Assembly: GCA_964549105.1 (NCBI GenBank)
Contig: CAZJTZ010000011.1
Span: 1-64,000 of the forward strand
DNA length: 64,000 nucleotides
Reading direction: 5' to 3'
DNA from: Hydrogenedens sp964549105
Lineage (GTDB): Bacteria > Hydrogenedentota > Hydrogenedentia > Hydrogenedentales > Hydrogenedentaceae
Both the position numbers and the translations under genes were made by a program. Below the pieces are notes generated by a model. The model had not been told where the DNA came from. It did not search any database and was given only the letters and a program-made list of their open reading frames with translations. Shown here piece after piece: positions 54,028-62,919 of the stretch (its first letter is position 1; each line of letters opens with the position of its first letter).

Positions 54028-54909
54028 ATGAATTGTAAAACAAACAAAAAATCTTCTTTCCCGAGTTGGATACGATTTAGAATCCCTGAATCAGGTGAAC
54101 TATCAAAGGTCCATCTTTTTCTCAACGATATGGGGATATCTACTGTTTGTAAAAGTGCGTTATGCCCTAACCGTCTGGAATGTTGGTCACGAAAAACAGC
54201 CACCTTTTTATTGCTTGGAGAAGTATGTTCAAGAAAATGTTCTTTTTGTGCCATTAAAAAGGGTACTCCAACGATAATTGATTTACAGGAAAAAGATAAG
54301 ATAGTAAAAGCCGTAGAGGTGATGGACCTTCAATATATTGTTTTAACAATGGTTACAAGAGATGACCTATCTGATGGGGGTGCAGAACATATTGCTGAAA
54401 TTGTTATGAAACTGAAAAATAAATTTTCAGAGAGGAAAGTTGAGGTGCTTGTATCTGACTTTCAAGGAAATATTTCATCCATAAAAACTATTGTTGACTC
54501 TAAACCGGATGTCTTTTCTCATAATGTTGAAACTGTTGAACGGCTGTGTCCCCAAATAAGGGATTCTAAATGTTCATACAACCTTTCTTTAGAAGTGTTG
54601 AGAAAGATAAGGGAGTTGTCTCCTGGAATAAAAACAAAATCTGGTTTTATGGTAGGTTTAGGGGAAACAAATGATGAGGTATTGCAGACATTAAAAGACC
54701 TCGATAATATTGGATGTTCTATTGTAACTATAGGACAATATTTACAACCTACAACGAAACAAGTTCCCGTTTTGAAATTTGTAACTCCTGAGGAGTTTCG
54801 ATTTTATGAAGACTGGGCAGAAAGAAATTTATCTATAAAAGTTATTGCTGGTCCAGAAGTAAGAAGTTCATATCATGCCGATTTTTGGTGTAAGGAAAAT
54901 GAGGTATAA
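54028..54909 (+). CDS. lipA: lipoyl synthase
   Basis: A radical SAM enzyme that inserts two sulfurs into protein-bound octanoyl chains. The auxiliary cluster cysteines are in CKSALCPNRLEC, the radical SAM CxxxCxxC is CSRKCSFC, and the C-terminal RSSYHAD closes the auxiliary cluster. The 293-aa length is normal. A lipoyl-domain protein starts 3 bp after its stop. No octanoyl transferase gene (lipB/lipM) is next to it, so attachment relies on a gene elsewhere. Confidence 0.96.
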   Translation: MNCKTNKKSSFPSWIRFRIPESGELSKVHLFLNDMGISTVCKSALCPNRLECWSRKTATFLLLGEVCSRKCSFCAIKKGTPTIIDLQEKDKIVKAVEVMDLQYIVLTMVTRDDLSDGGAEHIAEIVMKLKNKFSERKVEVLVSDFQGNISSIKTIVDSKPDVFSHNVETVERLCPQIRDSKCSYNLSLEVLRKIRELSPGIKTKSGFMVGLGETNDEVLQTLKDLDNIGCSIVTIGQYLQPTTKQVPVLKFVTPEEFRFYEDWAERNLSIKVIAGPEVRSSYHADFWCKENEV

Positions 54910-54912
54910 TCT

Positions 54913-55167
54913 ATGGAGTATTTTGTTCGTATTCCTGAAGAAGCAAAGCCAGATGAAGCAGATGTAAAGGTTCAGGTTTCTCAATGGTTGTATAAGTTAA
55001 ATGATACGGTTCAAAAAGGGTCTGATTTGGTTGAGATATGCACAGACAAAGCAGCCTATGTTATTACAGTTCCTGTATCAGGGGTATTGAGTAAGATTCT
55101 TATAGAAGAGGGACAATATTTTAGTCCTGATGATTCTATATGTATAATAGATACTGCAACAGAATGA
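54913..55167 (+). CDS. free-standing lipoyl/biotinyl domain protein
   Basis: An 84-aa single-domain carrier. The hammerhead-fold pattern is complete, with K46 in CTDKAAYV at the tip of the hairpin and SGVLSKILIEEGQYFSPDDSI as the second half. The DKA motif is typical of E2-type lipoyl domains rather than the MKM of biotin carriers. It is not fused to an E2 catalytic domain, and no E1/E2/E3 genes are nearby. With only 3 bp separating it from lipA, it is likely the enzyme's own client. Its downstream partner is unknown. Confidence 0.85.
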   Translation: MEYFVRIPEEAKPDEADVKVQVSQWLYKLNDTVQKGSDLVEICTDKAAYVITVPVSGVLSKILIEEGQYFSPDDSICIIDTATE

Positions 55168-55236
55168 CTGTCGGTCTTTGTTGCTAAATAATGTTACTGT
55201 AATTTCTTAATAAATAGTAAATAAGGGACTTATTGT

Positions 55237-56529
55237 ATGAAGTTAAAAGTAGGTGTTATTGGCGCTGGAACTGTCGGAGGTGGAGTTATCCATCTTTTGC
55301 TTAATCATGCTGAACATATAAAGAATCAGTCAGGTGTAGAGATTGAACTAAAACATATTGTTGAAATAAAACCTGACTTACTGAAGCCTTTTGAATTAAA
55401 TTTAACTAATGTAACTGTATCGCCTGATATTGAATCGTTGCTCAATAATCCTGAAATTGATGCTGTGTGTGAACTCATAGGAGGAATAGAACCTGCGAAA
55501 ACCTTCATTATTAAATCGTTAAAAGCGGGGAAACATGTTGTTACTGCAAATAAAATGTTACTTGCCAAACATGGTGAAGAATTATGTAAGGTAGCACAAC
55601 AGGCAGGGAAAGAATTGAGATATGAGGCGTCAGTAGGCGGTGTAATTCCGATTATTAAAACATTAAAAGAAGTTTTATCCACTACACATATTGAAGCCAT
55701 TTATGGAATAGTTAATGGAACATGCAATTATATTTTAAGCCGTATGACTTATGAGGGACTTGATTTTGATACGGTATTAAAAGAGGCACAGGCAAATGGC
55801 TATGCAGAAACGCCACCGGATTTAGACATAGAAGGTCTGGATACTGCTCATAAATGTCAAATTCTTACAAGTCTTTGTTTTGGCACTCCCGTTTCTCTTA
55901 ATAATATTTATGTAGAAGGTATTACTAAAATTACACATTCTGATGTCGTTTATGCTAATGGAATGGGATATGTGATTAAACTTCTTGCTATTGCCCGAAA
56001 AGTAAATGGTGAAATTGAGGCTCGCGTTCATCCGACCTTTGTGCCTCAAAACCATTTATTGGCTTCTGTTCGGAATGAATACAACGCTATTTATGTAGAT
56101 AGTGACATGGCCGGGCCTACTTTATATTATGGAAAAGGCGCAGGTAGATTTCCAACGGCAACGGCTGTGCTCAGTGATTTATTAGACCTTGCAAAACGAA
56201 AGGAATCTACTGTTTTGCCTCCCTTTATCTACTATCACAAGTTAAATATCCGTGATATGGGTTTGCTTCATAGCCGATATTATTTACGGTTTACAACGAA
56301 GGATTATCCAGGGGTATTAGGTCAAATTTGCACTGTTTTAGGAAAACATCAGGTTAGTATTTCTTCCTGTCATCAAAAGGAAACATTAGAATATCATGGT
56401 TCTTTTCCTGCTCATGTAATAATAATAACACATGAATCATTAGAGTCCAGTATCCAATCTGCTGTAGCAGAAATAAACCGATTAGAATGTATTGTGGAAC
56501 CTACACATATAATAAGAATGTTGTCATAA
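55237..56529 (+). CDS. hom: homoserine dehydrogenase
   Basis: Reduces aspartate semialdehyde to homoserine, the branch to threonine and methionine. The N-terminal NAD(P) loop is GAGTVGGGV. ANKMLLAKHGEEL, SVGGVIPIIK and the GIVNGTCNYILSRM motif follow, along with DLDIEGLDTAHK of the catalytic region. A C-terminal ACT domain (about 350-430, YLRFTTKDYPGVLGQI) suggests feedback control by threonine. The length of 430 aa is normal. It precedes thrC by 18 bp. Confidence 0.95.
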   Translation: MKLKVGVIGAGTVGGGVIHLLLNHAEHIKNQSGVEIELKHIVEIKPDLLKPFELNLTNVTVSPDIESLLNNPEIDAVCELIGGIEPAKTFIIKSLKAGKHVVTANKMLLAKHGEELCKVAQQAGKELRYEASVGGVIPIIKTLKEVLSTTHIEAIYGIVNGTCNYILSRMTYEGLDFDTVLKEAQANGYAETPPDLDIEGLDTAHKCQILTSLCFGTPVSLNNIYVEGITKITHSDVVYANGMGYVIKLLAIARKVNGEIEARVHPTFVPQNHLLASVRNEYNAIYVDSDMAGPTLYYGKGAGRFPTATAVLSDLLDLAKRKESTVLPPFIYYHKLNIRDMGLLHSRYYLRFTTKDYPGVLGQICTVLGKHQVSISSCHQKETLEYHGSFPAHVIIITHESLESSIQSAVAEINRLECIVEPTHIIRMLS

Positions 56530-56547
56530 TTTATATGGAGTATTTTT

Positions 56548-57672
56548 ATGCAAAACATAGGGATAATTGAGCGTTATCGTGAATTTTTACCCATTGGATT
56601 TAATACCCCCATTGTAACTTTGAATGAGGGTGGAACACCATTGATACAAGCACCGGTATTAAGTTCGGCAATTCATCCACAAATAAGTATCTGGCTCAAA
56701 TATGAAGGATTAAACCCGACAGGTTCTTTTAAGGACCGTGGGATGACCGTAGCCGTTACGAAAGCAAAAGAAGAGGGGTATAAAGTGATTATGTGTGCAT
56801 CCACGGGGAATACTTCTGCTTCTGCGGCAGCATACGCTGCACGGGCAGGTATCCAGTGTGTTGTATTAATTCCCGAAGGTAATATTGCTCTGGGTAAATT
56901 GTCCCAAGCCATGATACATGGTGCAAAGGTAATTCAGATTAAGGGGAATTTTGATGAGGCTCTACGGTTGGTTCGAAAAATTTGCAGTGAACATCCTATT
57001 GCTCTGGTAAATTCTGTAAACCCCTATCGGATAGAAGGACAAAAGACAGGTGCATTTGAAATTGTTGATTCGTTTAATGGTGTTGCACCAGATTTCCAGG
57101 CCATGCCTGTGGGGAACGCCGGGAATATTACCGCTTATTGGAAAGGATATAAAGAATATCATCAGGCGGAACGGACAAAGAACCTGCCAAGAATGTTAGG
57201 TTTTCAAGCAGCAGGTGCTGCACCTATCGTATTAGGTCATCCTGTGGAAAATCCGCAGACATTTGCCACTGCAATTCGTATTGGAAATCCTGCCAGTTGG
57301 AAAGGTGCTGAAAATGCGAGAGATGAATCCAGAGGGGTTATTGGTATGGTAACGGACCATGAAATCCGCGAAGCATACAAACTCCTTGCTCGCACTGAGG
57401 GTGTATTTGCAGAACCTGCAAGTGCCGCAAGTATTGCAGGGATAATCAAGTTATCTGAAAATGGTTACTTTGATGACCAAATTCCTTTTGCCGGCGATAA
57501 GTTGCGAGTGGTCTGCATATTAACCGGGCATGGACTTAAAGACCCTGATAATGCAATTGCCGTAGCAGAAAAGCCTATTACCGTAGAGGTACAAGAGGAA
57601 GAGATTCTAAATTGTTTAGACCTTTATGAAAAAACAATCCCTAATTTACATAAGGGAAATGGACTATCATAA
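56548..57672 (+). CDS. thrC: threonine synthase
   Basis: A PLP enzyme converting O-phosphohomoserine to threonine. The PLP lysine is K62 in NPTGSFKDRGMT, the phosphate-binding loop follows with CASTGNTSASAAAYAARAG, and PVGNAGN is the second cofactor contact. At 374 aa it is of the short, bacterial/archaeal type. thrB is not adjacent. The stop overlaps the convergent GH38-like gene by 6 bp. Confidence 0.95.
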   Translation: MQNIGIIERYREFLPIGFNTPIVTLNEGGTPLIQAPVLSSAIHPQISIWLKYEGLNPTGSFKDRGMTVAVTKAKEEGYKVIMCASTGNTSASAAAYAARAGIQCVVLIPEGNIALGKLSQAMIHGAKVIQIKGNFDEALRLVRKICSEHPIALVNSVNPYRIEGQKTGAFEIVDSFNGVAPDFQAMPVGNAGNITAYWKGYKEYHQAERTKNLPRMLGFQAAGAAPIVLGHPVENPQTFATAIRIGNPASWKGAENARDESRGVIGMVTDHEIREAYKLLARTEGVFAEPASAASIAGIIKLSENGYFDDQIPFAGDKLRVVCILTGHGLKDPDNAIAVAEKPITVEVQEEEILNCLDLYEKTIPNLHKGNGLS

Positions 57673-60474
57673 AATATTAAACTCAATGGCTAATGTAATA
57701 ATTTTCTTCGGCTTGACAGATATTTTTACTTCTTGCGTGTTCGAAGATAGTTTTTCTAAAGGTTCTTCATTCAAATTAGTTAGCCATATTTCTTTTGCAA
57801 GAAAACCTAACTTTAAGGTGCTTAAAACCTTATTCTCAGACGGATTGTAAAGCCTCATAATTAAAACATTATCTTTATCTTCGGCTATCTTTAAGGATGT
57901 AATTTGCAAAGAGTCTCCTTCCATTTCTATAAAACTTTTGGAAAGAGGTAAATTGCCACCCTTTACAGGTCCTGCTTGAACAGGCTCAATATTTACATTA
58001 AATTCTTCTGCTTCTTGAAGAGTTCCCTTTTCCCATGTTCCTGCATGGGGATAGATAGCATAGGAAAATTCGTGTTCGCCAGGGCATTGTGAAAGTTCCA
58101 TCTCGGGATAAACATCCCATCTACCAAAAATAGGGGCGTTTCTGAAGGTGAAGGCACGGAATAATGTAATTGCCAGAGGACGAGCAGGTTCATCCATTAC
58201 TTCATATTCGCGAAGTCCACAATTATTTAATATGGTTATCCCAATATCATTATCAGATATATCTACAAACCTGTGCATGGGATGTTGTGGGTTTGGCTTC
58301 CCATAATAAGGACTGTCAGGCTCGATATGTATGGGTCTATTAACCACATCAAAGGCTACTTCTGCAAAACTGTGGGTTGCTTTTTCTATACCCGTAGGAA
58401 AGATAACCCGTAAGCGATGATTTTTTGCATTGTTCATTAGTTTTGTTTTTATTTCTAAACGCTGACTCCCTTTTCTTAATGTAAAATAACTTGAAATGTT
58501 TAACGGAACTTTTTCCGTTCTTCTTCGTGTATGATTTTTTTCTGCTTCTCTATCCAATTCTGTAATATCCCTTTCTAACCCAATAGGAACCATCAGGGTA
58601 TAATCAACCCGAACACGAGCCAATAAGGGGCTGTTTTCTTCTACTATCAGGTTAGCAGGAACGCCATAAGAATAGATAGTCTCATTCTCATCAGGTTCTA
58701 TATGTATCCATGAATGCCCTGTTTCACCAGTATCCTCAAAATAATGGAGGTTATAAAATTTCTGTCCTGTTTTCTTGTGTATAAGGTCAAATGTTCCATC
58801 AGGATTAAAGGAGATTTTAAGAAATTCGTTTTCTAATGTGAATGGGGACTTATAAATATTTTTTCCAGTCAGAACGGGCAGATTGTTAGCAGGTTTAATA
58901 TAGAATGTTTTATAACCCAGGGCAGGAATGTTGTCTACCTTTACATCGGTTAAGTATCGTTTTGACCTTAATTCTATAGATATATCCTGTAGATTTCTTA
59001 CAAGAGTTCCTGTTTCAAATTGTTGTTTAATTTGCATTTCACACGGTATATTCGTATCGGGGTCAATAATTTGAAAGTCCTCATAACCCATACCGTCTGG
59101 TAAATCTATATAAACGGACAGGACTTCGCTTCTCTTGAATGGACCTGGATTAAAAACAACAAATACACTTTCTTTGGGTGATATCTCTGAGAAGTTAATT
59201 CTTGAGTAAATATTTTGCAAAGCACGCCGCATTAATCCCTCACTTATAATAGAAACCTGTTCCGCCCGGGCAATAGCATCCTTTTCCATTTGTTCTATGC
59301 CACCACCAGTAATAGTATCGTGGGGATGATTTTGTAATAGTAGTTTCCATGCCCTATTTAAGGCTTGCCTAAAATATTCTTTACCTAATATGTTTGATAA
59401 AGCACACCAAGGCTCTGCTCCTCTTTGCAATGACATCTCTGCTTGATGATTTGCTTTTTTTACGCGAACTCGTGCACTAATCACATCTCCCATTAGGTGC
59501 GTCCACTTTCCTGTAGCACCGGGGTCCCGACTTTCCCCATGAATTACAGTAGGATTTTTTACAAGGGGTTTAATCGCATTCATAAATTCTTCTAAATTTG
59601 ACATGCGAATCTCATGCTCGGGTAATAGCTCCTGACATAACTTGACAATTTCGGCTTCTTTTTCATCAGGAGCAGAACTATCAAAACCTTCCATACAACA
59701 GATATGAGATGTAGAGAAGTGTTGAGATTCATCATGCACTAATTTTTCAAGTTGTTTTTTTATAGGCTCAAGATTCCACATTTTATTAGATGGGTCTGTG
59801 ATGTAATAATGAGCCCGGGGTCTTGCTGAAGAAGCGAGTCGGAAAGGACCTGCACCTCTGTCCCAATTATAAAAAGCATATACATCGTCAGAGCCATACC
59901 TCAATACTCGATAGACATAGATGTAATAACTAAAGCGGCTCAAACAACCGAAACGCATTCCCAACAATTTTGAGCCATCGGGACCTTCAAAGATAAACTC
60001 ACTTTTGGGGGTATTGATACCACGATAGAATATAATTGTGTCAATCCCAAAACCGTTATAAATTTGTGGCATTTGAGAGGTTTGACCATAACTAAAAGGA
60101 GTATATCCCACTTTTGAAACTTTGCCAAACGATTGTGCAACGCGGTGCCCTATCAATAAATTACGAACTAAAGATTCGCCATTTACAATAAATTCTTCTG
60201 GTAAAGAATACCAGGGACCAATAATTAGTTTTCCAGTCTTAACAAGATTTTCGATTTCTTCCCTTTTCTCTGGTCTCAATTCGAGATAATCTTCAAGGCA
60301 TACCGTCTGTGAATCCAATGTGAACGAATGGAAATCTGGCTCTTTGTTAAGTATGTCAATTAATTGGTCCATAAACTCGACCAATAAAAGACGAGTTTCT
60401 TCAAAAGGATAGACCCATTCCCGGTCCCAATGAGTATTTACTACAACATGGATTATCTTTTTTTCTTTATTCAT
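57667..60474 (-). CDS. GH38-family protein lacking the usual nucleophile
   Basis: A 935-aa GH38 relative, MngB-like in layout: N-terminal barrel, helical bundle and large C-terminal sandwich (GH38C). The first zinc ligands H15 and D17 (NTHWDREW) and the later NHPHDTITGGG histidine are kept. The segment that reads PDSFGQ in active enzymes reads PFSYGQ here, placing F127 where the nucleophile and zinc ligand Asp should be (codon TTT, minus strand 60094-60096). It may therefore be inactive, use another residue, or have another role. There is no signal peptide. It converges on thrC. The other GH38 in this window keeps its Asp. Confidence 0.85.
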   Translation of the reverse strand: MNKEKKIIHVVVNTHWDREWVYPFEETRLLLVEFMDQLIDILNKEPDFHSFTLDSQTVCLEDYLELRPEKREEIENLVKTGKLIIGPWYSLPEEFIVNGESLVRNLLIGHRVAQSFGKVSKVGYTPFSYGQTSQMPQIYNGFGIDTIIFYRGINTPKSEFIFEGPDGSKLLGMRFGCLSRFSYYIYVYRVLRYGSDDVYAFYNWDRGAGPFRLASSARPRAHYYITDPSNKMWNLEPIKKQLEKLVHDESQHFSTSHICCMEGFDSSAPDEKEAEIVKLCQELLPEHEIRMSNLEEFMNAIKPLVKNPTVIHGESRDPGATGKWTHLMGDVISARVRVKKANHQAEMSLQRGAEPWCALSNILGKEYFRQALNRAWKLLLQNHPHDTITGGGIEQMEKDAIARAEQVSIISEGLMRRALQNIYSRINFSEISPKESVFVVFNPGPFKRSEVLSVYIDLPDGMGYEDFQIIDPDTNIPCEMQIKQQFETGTLVRNLQDISIELRSKRYLTDVKVDNIPALGYKTFYIKPANNLPVLTGKNIYKSPFTLENEFLKISFNPDGTFDLIHKKTGQKFYNLHYFEDTGETGHSWIHIEPDENETIYSYGVPANLIVEENSPLLARVRVDYTLMVPIGLERDITELDREAEKNHTRRRTEKVPLNISSYFTLRKGSQRLEIKTKLMNNAKNHRLRVIFPTGIEKATHSFAEVAFDVVNRPIHIEPDSPYYGKPNPQHPMHRFVDISDNDIGITILNNCGLREYEVMDEPARPLAITLFRAFTFRNAPIFGRWDVYPEMELSQCPGEHEFSYAIYPHAGTWEKGTLQEAEEFNVNIEPVQAGPVKGGNLPLSKSFIEMEGDSLQITSLKIAEDKDNVLIMRLYNPSENKVLSTLKLGFLAKEIWLTNLNEEPLEKLSSNTQEVKISVKPKKIITLAIEFNIL

Positions 60475-60532
60475 GGTGATATAAACCTCTATAGAAAGAA
60501 ATTAGGTTTAAAGATATATTAGAGCAGAGAGT

Positions 60533-60554
60533 AATTTATAATTTGTTATAAATT
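60533..60554. repeat. AT-only inverted repeat after the TPR gene
   Basis: AATTTATAA and TTATAAATT pair perfectly over 9 bp around TTTG, immediately after the stop of the TPR gene. The stem has no G-C pair and no T run follows on the gene's strand, so it is a poor terminator candidate. Confidence 0.4.
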
Positions 60555-60555
60555 T

Positions 60556-61410
60556 TTATTTTTGTTCGACTGGATTACTTGTGCCTTTTGTTTCATCATT
60601 CCCTTGCGGTTTAGTTTCTAAACTGGGAGTAGATTCTTTAGATGTTTCCTTTGTTGCTCCTTGCTGATTAGATTCCCCTTCTTCTCCAGGAGTCTGAGCT
60701 TCTTCCTTTTTCTCCTCCGGGAACAATTCTGGGTGTTCACTCTTTATTTTTTCAAGGGCACTTTTTGCCTTGTTCGCAACAGATGAATCTGGAAATTCTT
60801 CCTGCTGTTTTTTATATGCTTCAATGGCACCCTGCAAATCATTTTTGGCTTCTAATACACGACCGATATTGAAAGACTGTCTTTTGGCTATAAAAGAGTT
60901 ACCCCATTTTTCTTTTATCTCTTTGTAGATATTAATAGCGGAATCATAATTTTTACGGAGTTCTTCTAAATACCCTAATCCTTCACGCGAATTGGGAACC
61001 CATTCGGACTGGGGGTATTTTTCATAGAGTTTTTTCCAGACCGTTTCGGCTTCATCTACTTTTCCTAATGTGAATGCAGTTTCAGCATAGACATATAATA
61101 TTTCAGGGGTCAAGGGTGACTCTATATCCATTAAAGGTTTCAAGGCGTCTAATCGCTCCTGCAAATCTTCTTTCAGAATTGCGTTTGCATAACGGGTCAT
61201 TATATCTTTTGTTTTTGAACCTCTATAAGAGCCGTAAGAAAGTCCCACTATCACACACAAAAGGATAAAGACCACTGAAAAAATGTATAGATACATATTT
61301 TCTTTAATATGGTTCCACCAAAGAAATATTTGATTTTTAGTAGAATCATCCCTTTGGGGCATAAGGTCTTTTACTTCTGTCTTTCTTTTTTTCTGTCTAC
61401 GAATTGGCAT
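60556..61410 (-). CDS. membrane-anchored TPR protein
   Basis: A 284-aa protein with a basic cytoplasmic start (RRQKKRKTEVK), one membrane helix (about 39-58) and an external TPR region (about 75-220: AETAFTLGKVDEAETVWKKLYEKYPQSE and similar). The tail is low-complexity Glu/Thr/Gln-rich. This topology is like YfgM/BamD-adjacent scaffold proteins. GAGGAG precedes the ATG. The neighbours are two lipoproteins upstream and a GH38-like gene downstream. Confidence 0.72.
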   Translation of the reverse strand: MPIRRQKKRKTEVKDLMPQRDDSTKNQIFLWWNHIKENMYLYIFSVVFILLCVIVGLSYGSYRGSKTKDIMTRYANAILKEDLQERLDALKPLMDIESPLTPEILYVYAETAFTLGKVDEAETVWKKLYEKYPQSEWVPNSREGLGYLEELRKNYDSAINIYKEIKEKWGNSFIAKRQSFNIGRVLEAKNDLQGAIEAYKKQQEEFPDSSVANKAKSALEKIKSEHPELFPEEKKEEAQTPGEEGESNQQGATKETSKESTPSLETKPQGNDETKGTSNPVEQK

Positions 61411-61486
61411 AGATAAAAAACTCCTCTGGTTTTTTGTTACTCGTCAAGTTAAGAATTATAATGATTAATGAACGATAAGAACAAAA

Positions 61487-61996
61487 TTACAAAAGTGGAC
61501 TCCAGGATATAATCTTCCAGCCATCAGTTTCTTTTTGTAATGTAATGATTACTCGTCCTTGAAGATTTACCGGAATACCTTTAACGGGGTCATAAGGCTC
61601 GGCAACAGTCCCAAAGGCATCTAAAACTGATGCTTTATTGCCTTCTATTTTTACCTCCGGAGTCGTTCTTGTAATTCTAATAACTCTATAATCTCTAACA
61701 ATGCTTTGTAAATATTCTCTTATATCGTTATATTTACGATTTTGTTCGTCTCGATATTCCATCGAAACAGAATCCATAACTTTCTTAATCTGCTTTCTCT
61801 CCATCCACTTTTCTACAGAATCAAGAAGTGCAACAATTTTCTCTTCTTCAGTAGAAGCCTTCTTTTCAAAAAATGGAATATCCATTTTTTGTACTGTATT
61901 ACATGAAAATAATAATTGAGATGAATCAATTATCAAAACACAAACAAAAAATTTTATCAGTAATTTTTTACAATTTATTTGCCTATTAAAATTCAT
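61487..61996 (-). CDS. lipoprotein with NTF2-like domain
   Basis: A lipoprotein of about 169 aa with lipobox LFSC (C32 when counted from the ATG at 61996). An in-frame GTG at 62002 would add two residues; neither has a clear ribosome site. The mature region, with ALLDSVEKWMERKQIKKVMDSVS and the strand pair RVIITLQKETDGWKIISW, resembles SnoaL/NTF2-like folds. It starts 11 bp after the preceding lipoprotein gene. Function unknown. Confidence 0.68.
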   Translation of the reverse strand: MNFNRQINCKKLLIKFFVCVLIIDSSQLLFSCNTVQKMDIPFFEKKASTEEEKIVALLDSVEKWMERKQIKKVMDSVSMEYRDEQNRKYNDIREYLQSIVRDYRVIRITRTTPEVKIEGNKASVLDAFGTVAEPYDPVKGIPVNLQGRVIITLQKETDGWKIISWSPLL

Positions 61997-62007
61997 GTGC
62001 ACACAAT

Positions 62008-62514
62008 TTATTCAGGAGGAGTTAGGGTTAGAATCAACCGTTTGGGTTTACCAAGTCCCTGGGGTTGAATATTGACCTGTAATCTTTTTCCTTCTTTTGA
62101 ATAGTTCAATTGCATTCCGTCTCCCTGTATTACATTATCCAATTTCCAACCATATTTTTGACATTCCTTTACATAAAATTGGGCAACATCATTTATATCG
62201 GCACGGATAGAATAAACCATTCTTCCTACTTGTAATGAACCCGATTCGTAAACATAAGAACGGTCAAAATCTTCCTTCACCTTATCAGGTAAAGGAACAT
62301 CTTTAAATCTTTGTTGACCGGGAACAAGGCTCGTTCCTGTCTCTGTAATTCCATTTGTGGATGCTGACTTTGTTTCATCCAATAATTCCACAGGTGGCTG
62401 TTCTTTTTTTTTATCCCATGGCATAGAGCCACACCCTATAGACATCAATAAAAAAGAAAGAATCATTATACTAATGGCTACTGAAAAATATTTTTTTGTC
62501 CTATTCATTATCAT
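62008..62514 (-). CDS. lipoprotein of unknown function
   Basis: A 168-aa lipoprotein with lipobox MSIGC (C28). The mature protein has a disordered stretch to about 70, then a compact alpha/beta domain (RADINDVAQFYVKECQKYGWKL, MQLNYSKEGKRLQVNIQP) of the kind seen in envelope lipoproteins with a DUF4148/LptE-like look, though I cannot name the family. It is followed by the NTF2-like lipoprotein. Confidence 0.68.
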   Translation of the reverse strand: MIMNRTKKYFSVAISIMILSFLLMSIGCGSMPWDKKKEQPPVELLDETKSASTNGITETGTSLVPGQQRFKDVPLPDKVKEDFDRSYVYESGSLQVGRMVYSIRADINDVAQFYVKECQKYGWKLDNVIQGDGMQLNYSKEGKRLQVNIQPQGLGKPKRLILTLTPPE

Positions 62515-62585
62515 AACCTCCTAAGTTTATATTTACACAGATTTTAATAAAGCATATAAAAGTAAAGGGGAAATAATCAAACTAA

Positions 62586-62888
62586 TTACTGTCCATTTAC
62601 ATTAATTGTTGGGGGTCCTTCTTTTCCTGCCGTTCTTTCATAATAACCTTTTCCAGAACGGACATATTTGGTAAACCCTTTTTCTGCAATATTTTTATCA
62701 CTTAACATTTGTTTTGTCATTCGGTCATTTGCCCAACCTGCAATGTGTGCAGGTTTATAAATACGAATTACTTTTTCACCTGTCTCTGGATGATGTGTTA
62801 GAGGAGGCTCATCTGCCTTCTGAAATACCTCAAATATTTCACCTTCACTACCGTCTTTGTGAATTACTTGATAAGTGTATAGCGGCAT
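62586..62888 (-). CDS. FmdB-like small protein without zinc cysteines
   Basis: A 100-aa protein starting MPLYTYQVIHKDGSEGEIFEVFQK, the pattern of FmdB/CxxC regulatory-type zinc ribbons, but it contains no cysteine at all. The usual ligands are replaced (IHKDG in place of CxxCG). The C-terminal half (AHIAGWANDR, YYERTAGKEG) is typical of longer FmdB relatives. A strong AAGGAGG ribosome site precedes the ATG. Role unknown. Confidence 0.72.
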   Translation of the reverse strand: MPLYTYQVIHKDGSEGEIFEVFQKADEPPLTHHPETGEKVIRIYKPAHIAGWANDRMTKQMLSDKNIAEKGFTKYVRSGKGYYERTAGKEGPPTINVNGQ

Positions 62889-62919
62889 TTCTTTACCTCC
62901 TTAAATCTATAACAATTGT

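Noticed and set aside
60533..60554. Hairpin after the TPR gene as a terminator
   Set aside because: The stem is all A-T and no U run follows on the coding strand. Kept only as an inverted repeat.
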